The notes under the pieces were generated by a model that ran no database searches, was not told the DNA's origin, and saw only the letters and a program-made list of their open reading frames with translations. A DNA stretch of 64,000 nt, from the NCBI RefSeq assembly GCF_000981385.1, contig NZ_LATZ01000001.1, positions 209,014-273,013 on the forward strand, in the 5' to 3' direction. Origin of the DNA: Bacillus sp. SA1-12. Lineage in GTDB: Bacteria; Bacillota; Bacilli; Bacillales; Bacillaceae. Of the stretch, positions 52,343 to 64,000 are shown piece after piece. The position numbers were made by a program, and so were the translations under genes. The stretch's first letter is position 1. Each line of letters begins with the position of its first letter.

Positions 52343-52430
52343 CAAACCATCTTAAAGCGGAATTTCATATCAAAATACCAAATACGATTCTTTAAGCCTT
52401 ACTGATAAAAACGTCAACGCAGACAAAGCA

Positions 52431-55589
<3,159 letters not shown>

Positions 55590-55631
55590 CTATAAATTTA
55601 AACTCCGATTTCTATTTCAACACACTATAAA

Positions 55632-55645
55632 TGAAACCCGTTTCA
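55632..55645. promoter_or_regulatory. LacI-type operator of lacZ
   Basis: TGAAACCCGTTTCA with perfect 6-base arms, between a TTGTTA-like and a TATAGT-like hexamer on the minus strand, so it would cover the promoter. Confidence 0.7.
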
Positions 55646-55720
55646 TATTTAACAAAAAAAAGGAATATAAATGACCCTTATAGTGAAATTAATTACTATA
55701 AAATTATATTCCTCAAGACA

Positions 55721-55734
55721 TGAAACCCTTTACA
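55721..55734. promoter_or_regulatory. cre-like site between lacI and lacZ
   Basis: TGAAACCCTTTACA matches the cre consensus at 13 of 14 positions (C replaces the central G). It lies 45 bases after the end of the LacI-family gene. Confidence 0.4.
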
Positions 55735-55778
55735 TTTTTATCCTAACTCGATTTTTAAAAAGAAGCAATATTATTTTA

Positions 55779-56813
55779 CTATTCCGAATATATTTTACAA
55801 GAATCCCTTAATACAAGTGATGTTGGAACAACTGTCTCTTTCTCTGCATCTTTCTCATTAATTAAATCTACTAATATATTGATTGCCGTTTGTCCCAACT
55901 GATCATAATTTTGGCTTACAGTAGTAATTCCTGGGGGGAAATGCTGTGCAAGATAAATATCATCAAACCCAACAACTGAAACATCATCTGGGACCTTTAA
56001 GCCAAATTTGGTAAGGACTTTTATTACCCCAATCGCTACAAAGTCATTGGCACAGATTAGCGCTGTGGGCCTTTCTTTTAGATTAAGCAATTGACCTGCA
56101 ACTTCTTCACCAGACTCAATACTAAACCCGGTTCCAAAAACCCAATCTTTGTTGATACTTATCCCTTTCTTTTTCATTACTTTAACAAATGTATTCCTTT
56201 TTAAATCTGTTGAACTTATTCCTTCTTTCCCACCAAGAAAACCAATCTTTCTATGATTTAAATTTACTAATAATTCTACAAGTTTTTCTGTCCCTGTCTC
56301 TTCATCAGTTCTAACAATATGGGCATCAACCCCAGCCATTTGACCATTAACAAAAACAACTGGAATTCGTTCCATCACTGTCTTCATTTCTTCTGCATAT
56401 TCCTGATCAGTGTCAGTATCATTAATTCTCCCACCTAGATAGATAATCCCATCAACCTGTTTTTCTACTAGGCTTTGCAAGTATTTAGATTCATTTTCTG
56501 AGTTGTTCCTCGTATTGCACAAAAATGTTGTATACCCTAATTTTAATGCATGTGCTTCACTGCTTTGCACCAATGTTGAGAAAAATGGATGATTAATGTC
56601 TGGTAAGATAAAGCCAATCGTCTTCGATTGCTTATGGAATAAACTTCTTGCTAAACTATTAGGTCTAAAATTATATTTTTCAATAACATCAACTATTTTC
56701 CGCGTTGTCTGTGGGCGTACTTTTGCATTTCCAGTTAAGACTCTCGAAACTGTAGCTGGTGATACATTGGCTTCTTTTGCAATGTCATATATTGTTATAT
56801 TTTCTTTTTTCAT
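55779..56813 (-). CDS. LacI-family transcriptional regulator
   Basis: A 344-residue repressor. The N-terminal helix-turn-helix and hinge (TIYDIAKEANVSPATVSRVL, then NFRPNSLARSLFHKQ) are followed by a periplasmic-binding-like effector domain (about 62-340: TIGFILPDINHPFFSTLVQS, then ICANDFVAIGVIKVL and VVGFDDIYLAQHFPPGITTV). ATG at 56813 is 6 bases after GGAGG; the ATG before it is only 3 bases away. It sits between lacZ and the secreted galactanase, and matching palindromes in front of both and of the ABC operon mark it as their regulator. The effector is likely a galacto-oligosaccharide or galactose. Confidence 0.93.
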   Translation of the reverse strand: MKKENITIYDIAKEANVSPATVSRVLTGNAKVRPQTTRKIVDVIEKYNFRPNSLARSLFHKQSKTIGFILPDINHPFFSTLVQSSEAHALKLGYTTFLCNTRNNSENESKYLQSLVEKQVDGIIYLGGRINDTDTDQEYAEEMKTVMERIPVVFVNGQMAGVDAHIVRTDEETGTEKLVELLVNLNHRKIGFLGGKEGISSTDLKRNTFVKVMKKKGISINKDWVFGTGFSIESGEEVAGQLLNLKERPTALICANDFVAIGVIKVLTKFGLKVPDDVSVVGFDDIYLAQHFPPGITTVSQNYDQLGQTAINILVDLINEKDAEKETVVPTSLVLRDSCKIYSE

Positions 56814-57252
56814 CATTTTCCTCCATCGCCAATGATATTCTTTTTATTCAAGAAGGATTATTGAAAACTCATTTTACCTGTTTGAATGATTATCATAACC
56901 ATTCGTCATCACATATCTTTGTACCTACCTATTGATGAATATATACTTATCTTTATTTAAGAAGCCATTTCTTATCAAGTAGAAGAAATGTAGGTTTTTT
57001 TATAGTCTTAGGAATGAACTTTTTATCTCCCCGTTAAATTAGTTCCTCATTTCTTTATTTTTTTTTGACTTTAACTTCACTTGTTGCCATTCAAGACTAA
57101 TTGACGCTTCCCTAGTCATCTAACACAAAGCAACTGTATCATATTTTCCTTCTTTCGGCACTGAATTAAATTCTACAAACAAAAGGAAGACTTTTTTGCC
57201 TTTCGAAGGTATTAAAAAATAGAAAACCATTATCCTTATTTTAACTTTTCAT

Positions 57253-57280
57253 TGACAGAATAAAAAATACAAAGTATATT
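57253..57280 (+). promoter_or_regulatory. Sigma-A promoter of the exo-galactanase gene
   Basis: TTGACA (57253-57258) and TATATT (57275-57280) are 16 bases apart. The expected start point, about 57287, falls inside the LacI-type operator. Confidence 0.85.
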
Positions 57281-57293
57281 GAAACCGGTTGCA
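57280..57293. promoter_or_regulatory. LacI-type operator of the exo-galactanase gene
   Basis: TGAAACCGGTTGCA differs from the island motif in one base and overlaps the last base of the -10 box and the start point, a classic repression position. Confidence 0.7.
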
Positions 57294-57448
57294 GTTTCAA
57301 AATATTCAGAATTTGAAATTTGCCTCCCACCCTCTATTGAGATCATTTTACCTCAAGACCTACATAACTGTAAAAAACGAAATTCCCTGCATCAAGAAAT
57401 GCTTCCTAATTCTTTCACAACTTCATTATTTATTTAGGAGGAATGACC

Positions 57449-60400
57449 TTGCCTATGACAAAAAAACTAGTTTCACTCATGCTGGTCATCTTAATGGCCG
57501 CAGCTTCTTTCATCATTACACCATCTTTTGCAACAGAAACAACTAGCGGAGATCTAACAACATTTTCAGAAGAAGTTAAAGAAAATGACTACATTCTTTA
57601 TTTTGTAAATGCGGGTGACCCCACCCATGACACTGTTGAAGGAACAGATAAAATGGGGATCTTTTCTAGTAAAACAGAGCAAATCTATGGTACTGATCCA
57701 ATAACAGGAAAAAAATGGGGCTTAGTCACCTCAACAACAAGCACAAGTGTTAATGATTCAGGAACTAAATATGGGACATTACGCTATTACAATGGTCCTC
57801 AAACCCGCGATAAAGCAATAAAATATAAGTTTGAATTACCCGAGGGACAGTACGATCTTACTTTCGGCTTTAAGAACCCTTGGAGCGGCCGCAGCGTTAA
57901 TATTCTAGGTGAAGGAATCAATCTATCAAATGGTGATTTTGATATTGGTAGTTACTCAGCTGAAAAAGAGGTTACGTATCAGCAGGTGCAGGTAACTGAC
58001 GGTGAACTGGATGTTTCTATTCAAGGACCTGCATCAGCTAATCTAACTGTTCATAATGATCCTTTGGTTAACTACATCATCATAAAAAAATATGTTGTTA
58101 TCCCTCTCACTGATCTGGAAGCGAAAATCGAAGCAGCAAAAACGGAAGCGGAAAAGACAGATACTTATACAAAGTATAGCTTGGAAGGACTGACAGATGC
58201 TATTGACGAAGCTGAAGCTTTAGTCGTTACGATTCAAGAAAATAACCTTGATATTGAATCGAAAGAAATCCAGACAAAAATAAGAGAGGCGTTAGAAAAC
58301 TTGGAAGAAGCCATTAACGGACTTGCACTAGATATTCCAAATGAATCCTTTAAGCCCGGACAAGAATGGAAAGATACGAATGGAGCCATCATTCAAGCAC
58401 ATGGCGGCGGGATTATGTACGATGAGAAGACAAAAAAATATTATTGGTATGGAGAAGATAAAACAAATGGTTATCTTCCAGCAAGAGGTGTAAGAGTTTA
58501 TTCATCGCCAGATCTTTATAACTGGACGGACGAAGGACTTGCACTAACAGCTATTGAATCAATGGAACAATTTGAAACCGATCCGTTCATTTCAAAGCTT
58601 TATGAAGGACGAACTGATAAAGCTGATATCTTAAATGACATCGGTACAGATAGGGTAATTGAAAGACCTAAAGTAATTTACAACGAAAAAACAAAGAAAT
58701 ATGTCATGTGGATGCACACAGATGGCCCTTCTGAAACATCAAATGCTATGTACGCGAAAGCTGAAGCAGGCTATGCCTTAAGTGACTCTCCTACCGGACC
58801 GTTTGTCTATCAAGAAAGCAATCGTATGGATAGAGCTCCAGAGGATGCCGAATATAATGGACAGCCAGATCAGCCAGGTATGGCACGTGATATGAACCTG
58901 TTTAAGGATGATGACGGGACGGCCTACCTGATCTATTCCAGTGAAGAAAACATGACTATATATATTTCAAAATTAAACGAAGAATATACAGATGTTGTAG
59001 GATGGCATAGGGATGGCAAGGAAGAACGGGATAAAACCTATAAAGCTGTTTACGGAGAGGATTATATTCGAGTATTTCCTGGTGCACAACGCGAAGCTCC
59101 GGCTATGTTTAAATATGCTGGAAAATACTATATGATAACATCTGGTGCAACCGGTTGGGATCCCAACCCTGCTCGATATACAGTTGCCGATGATATATTT
59201 GGAGAATGGAAGCCCCTCCGCAATCCAGCTGTAGGAGAGAAAGCCTCTACAACCTTTGATTCACAAAGCACGAATGTCATACCTGTTGATCCGGAAAACG
59301 GAAAATTCATTTTCATGGGTGACAGATGGAATAAAAATGATTTAGGTAATTCCAGATATGTTTGGCTGCCAATTGAATTTGGCCAAGATGATGAAATTAT
59401 TTTGCAATGGTATGATGAGTGGAAGCTGGAACTCTTAGACAGGATGGGAAAGGTTACCATTAATACCTTACTCCCTGAAAAAGTGGCAATAGATGAAATT
59501 CCTAATCTGCCAAATGTTATTAATGTAACAAATACACAAGGAAAACAAATGGAAACTTCTGTTAAATGGACGATTAAACCAGAAGAATTTTCCAAACCAG
59601 GCACGGTTACAGTTGAAGGGGTTTTACCTGAATTAGCGAACAAGGTAATTCGAACAAAAATCCTGGTTATTCCAGACAATGTTCGATACTTCGTTCATGC
59701 AGGAGGAGCAGAAACAAGCGATTATAAGCTTTGGTCTTCGTATATGCAAAAAACACTTATGAATAAAGACATCATCGACCAACAATATGCACCTGAAAAA
59801 GGTTTGACATGGGGATATGTTGGTGATCGTACGAGACCAGCCGGCAGTGAAGGAGGAGATTTATTCTCAGCATTACGCTACCTGCTAAGGGACTCTGGAG
59901 ATGATCTGACTTATAAATTCGACCTAAAAAACGGAAACTATACAGTTTATACTGGACTTTATGACCCTTGGTATACATCAACAAGAGGAAGCAGAAAAGC
60001 GAATATCTTGCTTAATGGAGTAACCCAAACGAGCGGTTATGTCTTTACTGATTCCTATGATGTACTTGAATATGAACACGTAAATATTACCGATGGAAAG
60101 CTTGATCTCACTGTACGAAGAGTACCTGGTTCACCTGATCCTCAGATTAGCTGGATCATGATAGCAGAAGAAGATACGACCGCACCCGTCGGAGATTTTA
60201 CAATTAATAATGGGGCAGAGTACACAAATAAACAAAATGTCACTCTCTCCTTTTCGGCAGAAGATGATCTAAGTGGGATAGAACAAGTTCGCTTCTCTTC
60301 TGACGGAGAGATATGGACTGACTGGCAAGACTATGAATCTACTAAAGATTTTGCTTTACCAGCAGGTGATGGGCAGAAAACTATTTTTGTCCAATTTAAA

Positions 60401-60916
60401 GACAAAGCTGGCAACATTAGCACAACTACACAAAAGCAAATTACGCTAGATACGATCGGGCCAGTGATTGAATTTACAGGCAATAAAGAAATCTATGCTG
60501 TTGATTCTTTTATCGCGATTTCATGTGATGCTGATGATGATTTATCAGGAATCAAAAATGTTGAATGCCCAGTTGTAGATGATATAGCCTTCAGCTTTAA
60601 AATCGGTGAAAACGAAATTTCAGCTACTGCAACTGACAAAGCAGGTAATACCACTGAAGCAAAAACTGTATTTACAGTCACGGTGGATTTTTACAGCTTA
60701 AGCCGATTAACCGAAAGCTTTGTCAATCAGGATGATATTGCACATTCTCTTACAAAGAAATTATTATCCGCTAAAGAAGCGGCTTCAAGAGGGAATCGTG
60801 AAGCTATGGAAGGAACACTCCAAGCTTATACCAATCAAGTGGCTGCACAAAGTGACAAGTCGATTACAACTGAACATGCTGTCTTGCTCATTTCATTGAC
60901 AGCTTATCTAAAATAA
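57449..60916 (+). CDS. Secreted multidomain GH43 enzyme, exo-beta-1,3-galactanase-like
   Basis: A 1155-residue exported enzyme; TTG at 57449 is 7 bases after AGGAGG (ATGs at 57443 and 57455 are badly spaced). In order: signal peptide (about 1-30), galactose-binding-like domain (about 45-215), helical FIVAR-like domain (about 220-295), GH43 propeller (about 305-655), Big_4-like Ig domain (about 665-745), second carbohydrate-binding-like domain (about 748-905), two Ig-like repeats (about 910-1075) and a C-terminal FIMAH domain (about 1080-1155). QAHGGGIMYDEKTKKYYWYG, RGVRVYSSPDLYNW and ERPKVIYNEKTKKYVMWMH match the GH43_24 group, known as exo-beta-1,3-galactanases. No LPXTG motif is present; surface attachment would rest on the FIVAR or FIMAH parts. 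Confidence 0.9.
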   Translation: MPMTKKLVSLMLVILMAAASFIITPSFATETTSGDLTTFSEEVKENDYILYFVNAGDPTHDTVEGTDKMGIFSSKTEQIYGTDPITGKKWGLVTSTTSTSVNDSGTKYGTLRYYNGPQTRDKAIKYKFELPEGQYDLTFGFKNPWSGRSVNILGEGINLSNGDFDIGSYSAEKEVTYQQVQVTDGELDVSIQGPASANLTVHNDPLVNYIIIKKYVVIPLTDLEAKIEAAKTEAEKTDTYTKYSLEGLTDAIDEAEALVVTIQENNLDIESKEIQTKIREALENLEEAINGLALDIPNESFKPGQEWKDTNGAIIQAHGGGIMYDEKTKKYYWYGEDKTNGYLPARGVRVYSSPDLYNWTDEGLALTAIESMEQFETDPFISKLYEGRTDKADILNDIGTDRVIERPKVIYNEKTKKYVMWMHTDGPSETSNAMYAKAEAGYALSDSPTGPFVYQESNRMDRAPEDAEYNGQPDQPGMARDMNLFKDDDGTAYLIYSSEENMTIYISKLNEEYTDVVGWHRDGKEERDKTYKAVYGEDYIRVFPGAQREAPAMFKYAGKYYMITSGATGWDPNPARYTVADDIFGEWKPLRNPAVGEKASTTFDSQSTNVIPVDPENGKFIFMGDRWNKNDLGNSRYVWLPIEFGQDDEIILQWYDEWKLELLDRMGKVTINTLLPEKVAIDEIPNLPNVINVTNTQGKQMETSVKWTIKPEEFSKPGTVTVEGVLPELANKVIRTKILVIPDNVRYFVHAGGAETSDYKLWSSYMQKTLMNKDIIDQQYAPEKGLTWGYVGDRTRPAGSEGGDLFSALRYLLRDSGDDLTYKFDLKNGNYTVYTGLYDPWYTSTRGSRKANILLNGVTQTSGYVFTDSYDVLEYEHVNITDGKLDLTVRRVPGSPDPQISWIMIAEEDTTAPVGDFTINNGAEYTNKQNVTLSFSAEDDLSGIEQVRFSSDGEIWTDWQDYESTKDFALPAGDGQKTIFVQFKDKAGNISTTTQKQITLDTIGPVIEFTGNKEIYAVDSFIAISCDADDDLSGIKNVECPVVDDIAFSFKIGENEISATATDKAGNTTEAKTVFTVTVDFYSLSRLTESFVNQDDIAHSLTKKLLSAKEAASRGNREAMEGTLQAYTNQVAAQSDKSITTEHAVLLISLTAYLK

Positions 60917-61245
60917 TTGCCAATGGAAAGGAGAACCTCCTTATTCTTCTAAAGAAAGCAGTATTTTAGAGAGCTATACTATTTAAATTTTACATTATTT
61001 AAAAAATGAGCTCCATCCTTTAGAGGAAATGGAGCTCATTTTTTGCCTTTATTTTCTTTATGAGCTTCAAATAAAACAAAACTACAGTCAAATTACCCCT
61101 TCAACACGTATTAGTAATTTCTCATCATCAAGCTTACTTTTATAATAATTTATCCCTCTCCTTAATTGGGGACTATCCCCCGTCAGAATAAATATTCGAA
61201 ATAATGTAAATAATAGCAACAAAAAGATTTTAGGAGAGTTGGTTT
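60917..61245. other. Intergenic region without a gene
   Basis: Contains the terminator at 61003-61045. A small GGGG/CCCC hairpin near 61165-61180 was seen; nothing else. Confidence 0.5.
61003..61045 (+). terminator. Terminator of the exo-galactanase gene
   Basis: AAAATGAGCTCCAT and ATGGAGCTCATTTT form a perfect 14-base stem followed by further T. Also usable on the minus strand. Confidence 0.9.
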
Positions 61246-61629
61246 ATGCTACAAGATAAAAAGAATTATGTGGAAGATCCAGATTTTTTAGAAAAAAGAA
61301 TGAAGGTCTCCAAAATGACGAAAGATCCTTTATTGCAAATTGAAATGTTTGAAAATGAGACAGCAAAACAAAGGTTAATGCAATTAGTCTCCGTTGCTCA
61401 GGAGACGTTTTTATATACAAGGGATACTGTAGAAATACATACCTCAGATCTTAACCTTATGTTCAGGGCGATGCTTCATTTAGTAAGACTATCAAAAGAT
61501 GATCTTTCCGATCTTGAATATTGCTATGTTTTAAGTAATTTAGATCATGTCACCACGAAATTGATACAATGTTGTGAAGAGATTAAAACATATTCTGATT
61601 CACCTATGGTGAGAAAAAAGAAGCGGTAA
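61246..61629 (+). CDS. Hypothetical protein, 127 residues
   Basis: A soluble, probably all-helical protein with a basic end (MVRKKKR). AGGAGAG lies 7 bases before ATG. The central region (LNLMFRAMLHLVRLSKDDLSD in part) and LSNLDHVTTKLIQCCEEIK suggest a helical bundle. No family is recognised. It stands alone between the glycan island and the CdaR/PucR-type regulator and is convergent with the latter. Confidence 0.7.
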   Translation: MLQDKKNYVEDPDFLEKRMKVSKMTKDPLLQIEMFENETAKQRLMQLVSVAQETFLYTRDTVEIHTSDLNLMFRAMLHLVRLSKDDLSDLEYCYVLSNLDHVTTKLIQCCEEIKTYSDSPMVRKKKR

Positions 61630-61695
61630 AGCTGCTTACATGAAAGATAGAACAGATGTCGGCTCAAAAACAGAACCTTCATCTGTTTTATCTAG

Positions 61696-62934
61696 CTACC
61701 TCCTTTGTCCCTTAAGCAGCATCAAATCAAGATATAACTGACATTTTTGATTGAAGTCCGAAAAGTCTATATTGGTGAGTTCAGTTATTTGCCTAATTCG
61801 ATAATTTAAGGTGTTAGGATGGATAAACATTTGCTCTGCAGTTGGCTTTAACTTACAATTATTTACTAGGAAATATTCAAGAGTTTTTAACAGCTCTGTT
61901 TGACTCTCTTGATCCTTTCTTTGTAAAATTACCAAGCTTTTATTTTGGTAATTCCCTCTTTTGTTCTTATCTCTAATGACATCAAGATAGCGAAAAATCC
62001 CCAGCTTTTCATATTCATATGGCACATTTTCCTGAGTTCCTATTTGGTCGGCAATCTCCACTACCTCAAGGGCCTCTTCATAGCTTGAAGATAACAGACT
62101 AATATCCTGATATTCATTTCCAATCCCAATATATATATTTGAATAACGCTTCTCATCAAAATTGGTTAACAAATTTTCAACGATTTGCAACCCTGCAGCT
62201 GTTGGAGAATATTTGAGAGAATAGCAGCCGATAATCATAACAATATTAGATTGATTTATCAGAACATGACTTGTATTATCCTTTAAATTCAAATAGGATT
62301 TGATGGTTTCTTTTAATTCTTCAACAAGTTCTTCCTCCGCATTTACAGCATTTACCACCATGATGCTGTAAATCGACGGGAGGACGATATTCAGTTGTGA
62401 CGCTTCCCATCTAAGCTCCTTCTCATTTCTAAAACCATGATTAATTGCTTTTCTAAAAAACCGTTCGATTTCTTCTTCCTTCTGCTGTTTGAGCTTATTC
62501 TTTTTATAAATGGTTTTCCCTACATGAAAGGAGACTTCATATAAAAACTCCATTTCTTCTTCTGTAAGATTCTCTTCTATTTCTTGAACCCAAATATACC
62601 CCATAATCATATCTTTATATTTTGCACTTACCACGACGCGCTGGTTTAATCCAATTTCCTTCATTTCATTGATTCGAAAGGGGGTCGGAATGGTTTTTAA
62701 TTGATCAATTATTCCTGTTTCCACAAACCTTTCAAAAATATTTAATGGGCATTTTTTTGAAAAAATTGTTTGCTGATTCGCTTTATCAAAGTGATCCACA
62801 TAATAGGAATTGTAAGCTAACAGAAAAAAATGATCACTTTCCAGAATCACCGGTTTCTTTAATCCATTGCTTATATGATCGATCATGTCATTCAGATCGG
62901 ATAATGAAAAAATGCGTTCTAATAACTCGTTCAT
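61696..62934 (-). CDS. CdaR/PucR-family transcriptional regulator
   Basis: A 412-residue regulator. ATG at 62934 (MNELLERIFSLSDL) is 11 bases after AGGAG; the longer frame reads through sequence without a ribosome site. The N-terminal half resembles a GAF-like sensory region (about 20-150), the middle a GGDEF-like CdaR domain (about 170-290), and the C-terminus is the PucR helix-turn-helix: LKPTAEQMFIHPNTLNYRIR and QITELTNIDFSDFNQKCQLY (about 360-400). Such proteins activate purine, proline or sugar-diacid use. No target operon is adjacent, so its regulon lies elsewhere or to the right of the transposase. Confidence 0.88.
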   Translation of the reverse strand: MNELLERIFSLSDLNDMIDHISNGLKKPVILESDHFFLLAYNSYYVDHFDKANQQTIFSKKCPLNIFERFVETGIIDQLKTIPTPFRINEMKEIGLNQRVVVSAKYKDMIMGYIWVQEIEENLTEEEMEFLYEVSFHVGKTIYKKNKLKQQKEEEIERFFRKAINHGFRNEKELRWEASQLNIVLPSIYSIMVVNAVNAEEELVEELKETIKSYLNLKDNTSHVLINQSNIVMIIGCYSLKYSPTAAGLQIVENLLTNFDEKRYSNIYIGIGNEYQDISLLSSSYEEALEVVEIADQIGTQENVPYEYEKLGIFRYLDVIRDKNKRGNYQNKSLVILQRKDQESQTELLKTLEYFLVNNCKLKPTAEQMFIHPNTLNYRIRQITELTNIDFSDFNQKCQLYLDLMLLKGQRR

Positions 62935-63230
62935 AGGCCTCGTTCTCCTACACCGTTTTATCCTTATCATACTTTGCAAATGGACGAATGTATAGCTTAA
63001 TTCAAAGACTATTTTATAGATGCCTGTTAATTCGATCATTCTCTCGGATATTGGATCAACAATCAGTAAATATCTGCACGAAAAACTGTATTTGATTTTA
63101 GCAAATTTTGCTATTATAGAACTAAGTTATAGCAGGACAATCGAAGGATGAAAATTGTCATTTACTATTTTTTCCTTTTTTTGAAGTGTTAGAAATTGCA
63201 TCTATTATGTAGTCAGAAGGAGGGTAAAAA

Positions 63231-63455
63231 TTGACAGGATTAGTTGCAGTTGTCATGATTTTCTCAATACCCATTATTGCGATTGTTACGAACCATTTCC
63301 AAACTCAGTCCAAGATTAAGCATAAGATGATCAGAGAGGAAATAGAATTAGAAAAACTTAAGCATGAGAACTTTTTATTAGAAACGGAAAAAATGAAACT
63401 TGAGCTTGAACAGATAAAAATAGGTGAATCCCCTAACAATAAACAAGTTTTTTAA
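63231..63455 (+). CDS. Small membrane-anchored coiled-coil protein, 74 residues
   Basis: TTG start 7 bases after AAGGAGG. One N-terminal membrane helix (VAVVMIFSIPIIAIVTNHF, about 5-23) is followed by a highly charged helix with Leu/Glu/Lys heptads (about 35-66), a coiled coil. Similar small proteins occur widely in Bacilli next to various genes, but a named family cannot be assigned with certainty. It is convergent with the transposase, with two hairpins between them. Confidence 0.8.
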   Translation: MTGLVAVVMIFSIPIIAIVTNHFQTQSKIKHKMIREEIELEKLKHENFLLETEKMKLELEQIKIGESPNNKQVF

Positions 63456-63483
63456 AAGGATTTCCTTCCCCTTTAAAGTAAAA

Positions 63484-63505
63484 AATCCCCTGAGATCAGG
63501 GGATT
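63484..63505 (-). terminator. Hairpin terminator near the small protein gene
   Basis: AATCCCCTGA and TCAGGGGATT form a perfect 10-base stem. TTTTTTACTTT follows on the minus strand. On the plus strand it lies 28 bases after the small gene, with a weaker T tail. Confidence 0.75.
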
Positions 63506-63519
63506 TCAGACCGTAGACA

Positions 63520-63554
63520 AACCCCCTTTCAAATCCTTGATTTGAAAGGGGGTT
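63520..63554. terminator. Perfect 16-base hairpin at the IS boundary
   Basis: AACCCCCTTTCAAATC and GATTTGAAAGGGGGTT are perfectly inverted with a 3-base loop, 21 bases after the transposase stop. It may be the transposase terminator, the IS end structure, or both. Confidence 0.6.
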
Positions 63555-63574
63555 TGCATTTATTCTCTATTTTC

Positions 63575-64000
63575 TTAGGCTGGGCATGGATACTTCCATG
63601 CCCAGTTTGCCATTTTCTTGAGATTCATGGCAGCAAAAGTTAGCATCGCCTGCATGGCCACTTTTTTAATTCCTCTTAAAGTGGTCCATCGCATACCATG
63701 CTTTTCTTTAGCATCTGCAAAGACACGTTCTATTGTCTCTTTTCGTTTAGCGTATATGCTTTTATTCATTTCTGTATGCCGTAAATGATTAACTTCATCA
63801 ATGTTATCTTCCCAAATATGTCGGTGAATCATTTTCCTCTTGTTCTTACTTTGTGTACAGGAATCAAGGAGTGTGCAATCCTTACAAATGGCTGGATTTG
63901 ATGCGTATTGTCTGTAACCATCCCTGGTCGTTGTGCGGTAAGGAAGTATTTGATCCTTCGGACAAATATAACAATCATAATATTCATCGTAGACATATTC
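63575..64000 (-). CDS. IS1182-family transposase, C-terminal part (runs off window)
   Basis: 142 codons stay open to the right edge. The first seen part carries the Cys-rich segment of the family (CYICPKD, then CKDCTLLDSC, spaced like a zinc motif) and the last part reads RKETIERVFADAKEKHGMRW (with the final catalytic Glu in ERVFADAKE) and ends in LTFAAMNLKKMANW. This layout, with a DDE domain ending and Cys cluster, fits IS1182. The C-terminus looks intact, so the element may be active; the N-terminal part is outside the window. Confidence 0.9.
   Translation of the reverse strand, partial: EYVYDEYYDCYICPKDQILPYRTTTRDGYRQYASNPAICKDCTLLDSCTQSKNKRKMIHRHIWEDNIDEVNHLRHTEMNKSIYAKRKETIERVFADAKEKHGMRWTTLRGIKKVAMQAMLTFAAMNLKKMANWAWKYPCPA

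Larger units (their letters stand above)
51808..52430. other. Regulatory region between the ABC operon and lacZ
   Basis: Non-coding, 620 bases. Contains LacI-type sites at 51969-51982 and 52052-52065, a cre-like site at 52128-52141 and, nearer lacZ, an 11-base stem (TGTTCCCTTGG / CCAAGGGAACA, 52306-52342) with a T-rich loop that may end the lacZ transcript. A TATAAA box near 51990-51996 on the minus strand lies just before the first operator. Confidence 0.65.
56814..57448. other. Divergent region between lacI and the exo-galactanase gene
   Basis: Non-coding, 630 bases. A CATTTCTT / AAGAAATG hairpin followed by seven T on the plus strand lies at 56966-57001 with no gene to end, so its meaning is open. 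The promoter and operator of the galactanase gene lie at 57253-57293, leaving a 5' leader of about 160 bases. Confidence 0.6.

Noticed and set aside
56966..57001. Hairpin plus seven T on the plus strand as an attenuator of the galactanase gene
   Set aside because: It lies about 250 bases upstream of the promoter, so the galactanase transcript does not include it.

Overview
The window reads as chromosomal DNA of a low-GC, spore-forming Bacillaceae bacterium (Bacillus/Neobacillus-like). The evidence is the AT-rich base composition, strong AGGAGG ribosome sites with frequent TTG and GTG starts, a truncated gerAB germination gene, a YflG-type methionine aminopeptidase, CspB-like and GlsB-like proteins, YesMN and Lpl-type systems, and several matches to the CcpA cre consensus. 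Most genes are on the minus strand. No rRNA, tRNA or CRISPR array was recognised. Start sites were chosen from ribosome-site spacing and often differ from the longest open frame.

Left part (1-13.8 kb): the N-terminus of a membrane protein, a GNAT acetyltransferase, and a GntR/FCD regulator. Next to them is a phnDCEE-type ABC importer in one operon with a tyrosine-phosphatase-fold enzyme. Then come a GH43-like pseudogene broken by two in-frame TAG codons, methionine aminopeptidase, a secreted 5'-nucleotidase, a DinB-fold protein and a secreted subtilisin. From 13.8 to 19.5 kb is a four-gene MacAB-like ABC export operon. One of its ATPases carries a C-terminal AbrB-like domain. The operon lies behind a good sigma-A promoter and a leader with a mini-ORF, competing hairpins and an intrinsic terminator, which looks like transcription attenuation.

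Middle part (19.8-25 kb): small stress or membrane proteins, a TrkA-C membrane protein, a CorA transporter, a second DinB protein, and palindromic interspersed repeats. From 25 to 32 kb is a nickel-pincer (lar) operon: larA homologue, SDR dehydrogenase, larE, FGGY kinase, larB, larC1, larC2 and a NicO-type Ni/Co transporter. A ROK regulator is divergent, with a strong palindromic operator and a cre-like site between the two. A sugar kinase and a dehydrogenase in the same operon suggest that the LarA homologue is a sugar-acid epimerase rather than a lactate racemase. A TRAP transporter (dctQMP) with a YesMN two-component system and its own cre-like site lies just beyond (34.7-40.3 kb) and may supply the substrate.

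Right part (42-61 kb): a polysaccharide-use island inserted next to a truncated gerAB. It encodes a GH30 enzyme, a GH43, a GH2, an Lpl-type ABC importer, a large LacZ-type GH2, a LacI regulator and a secreted exo-beta-1,3-galactanase-like GH43 with FIVAR, Ig-like and FIMAH domains. The enzyme set fits type II arabinogalactan (beta-1,3/1,6-galactan) breakdown. A motif of the form TGAAAC-NN-GTTTCA lies before the ABC operon, lacZ and the exo-galactanase gene, defining a likely LacI regulon. The window ends with a CdaR/PucR-type regulator, small proteins and the C-terminal part of an IS1182-family transposase.
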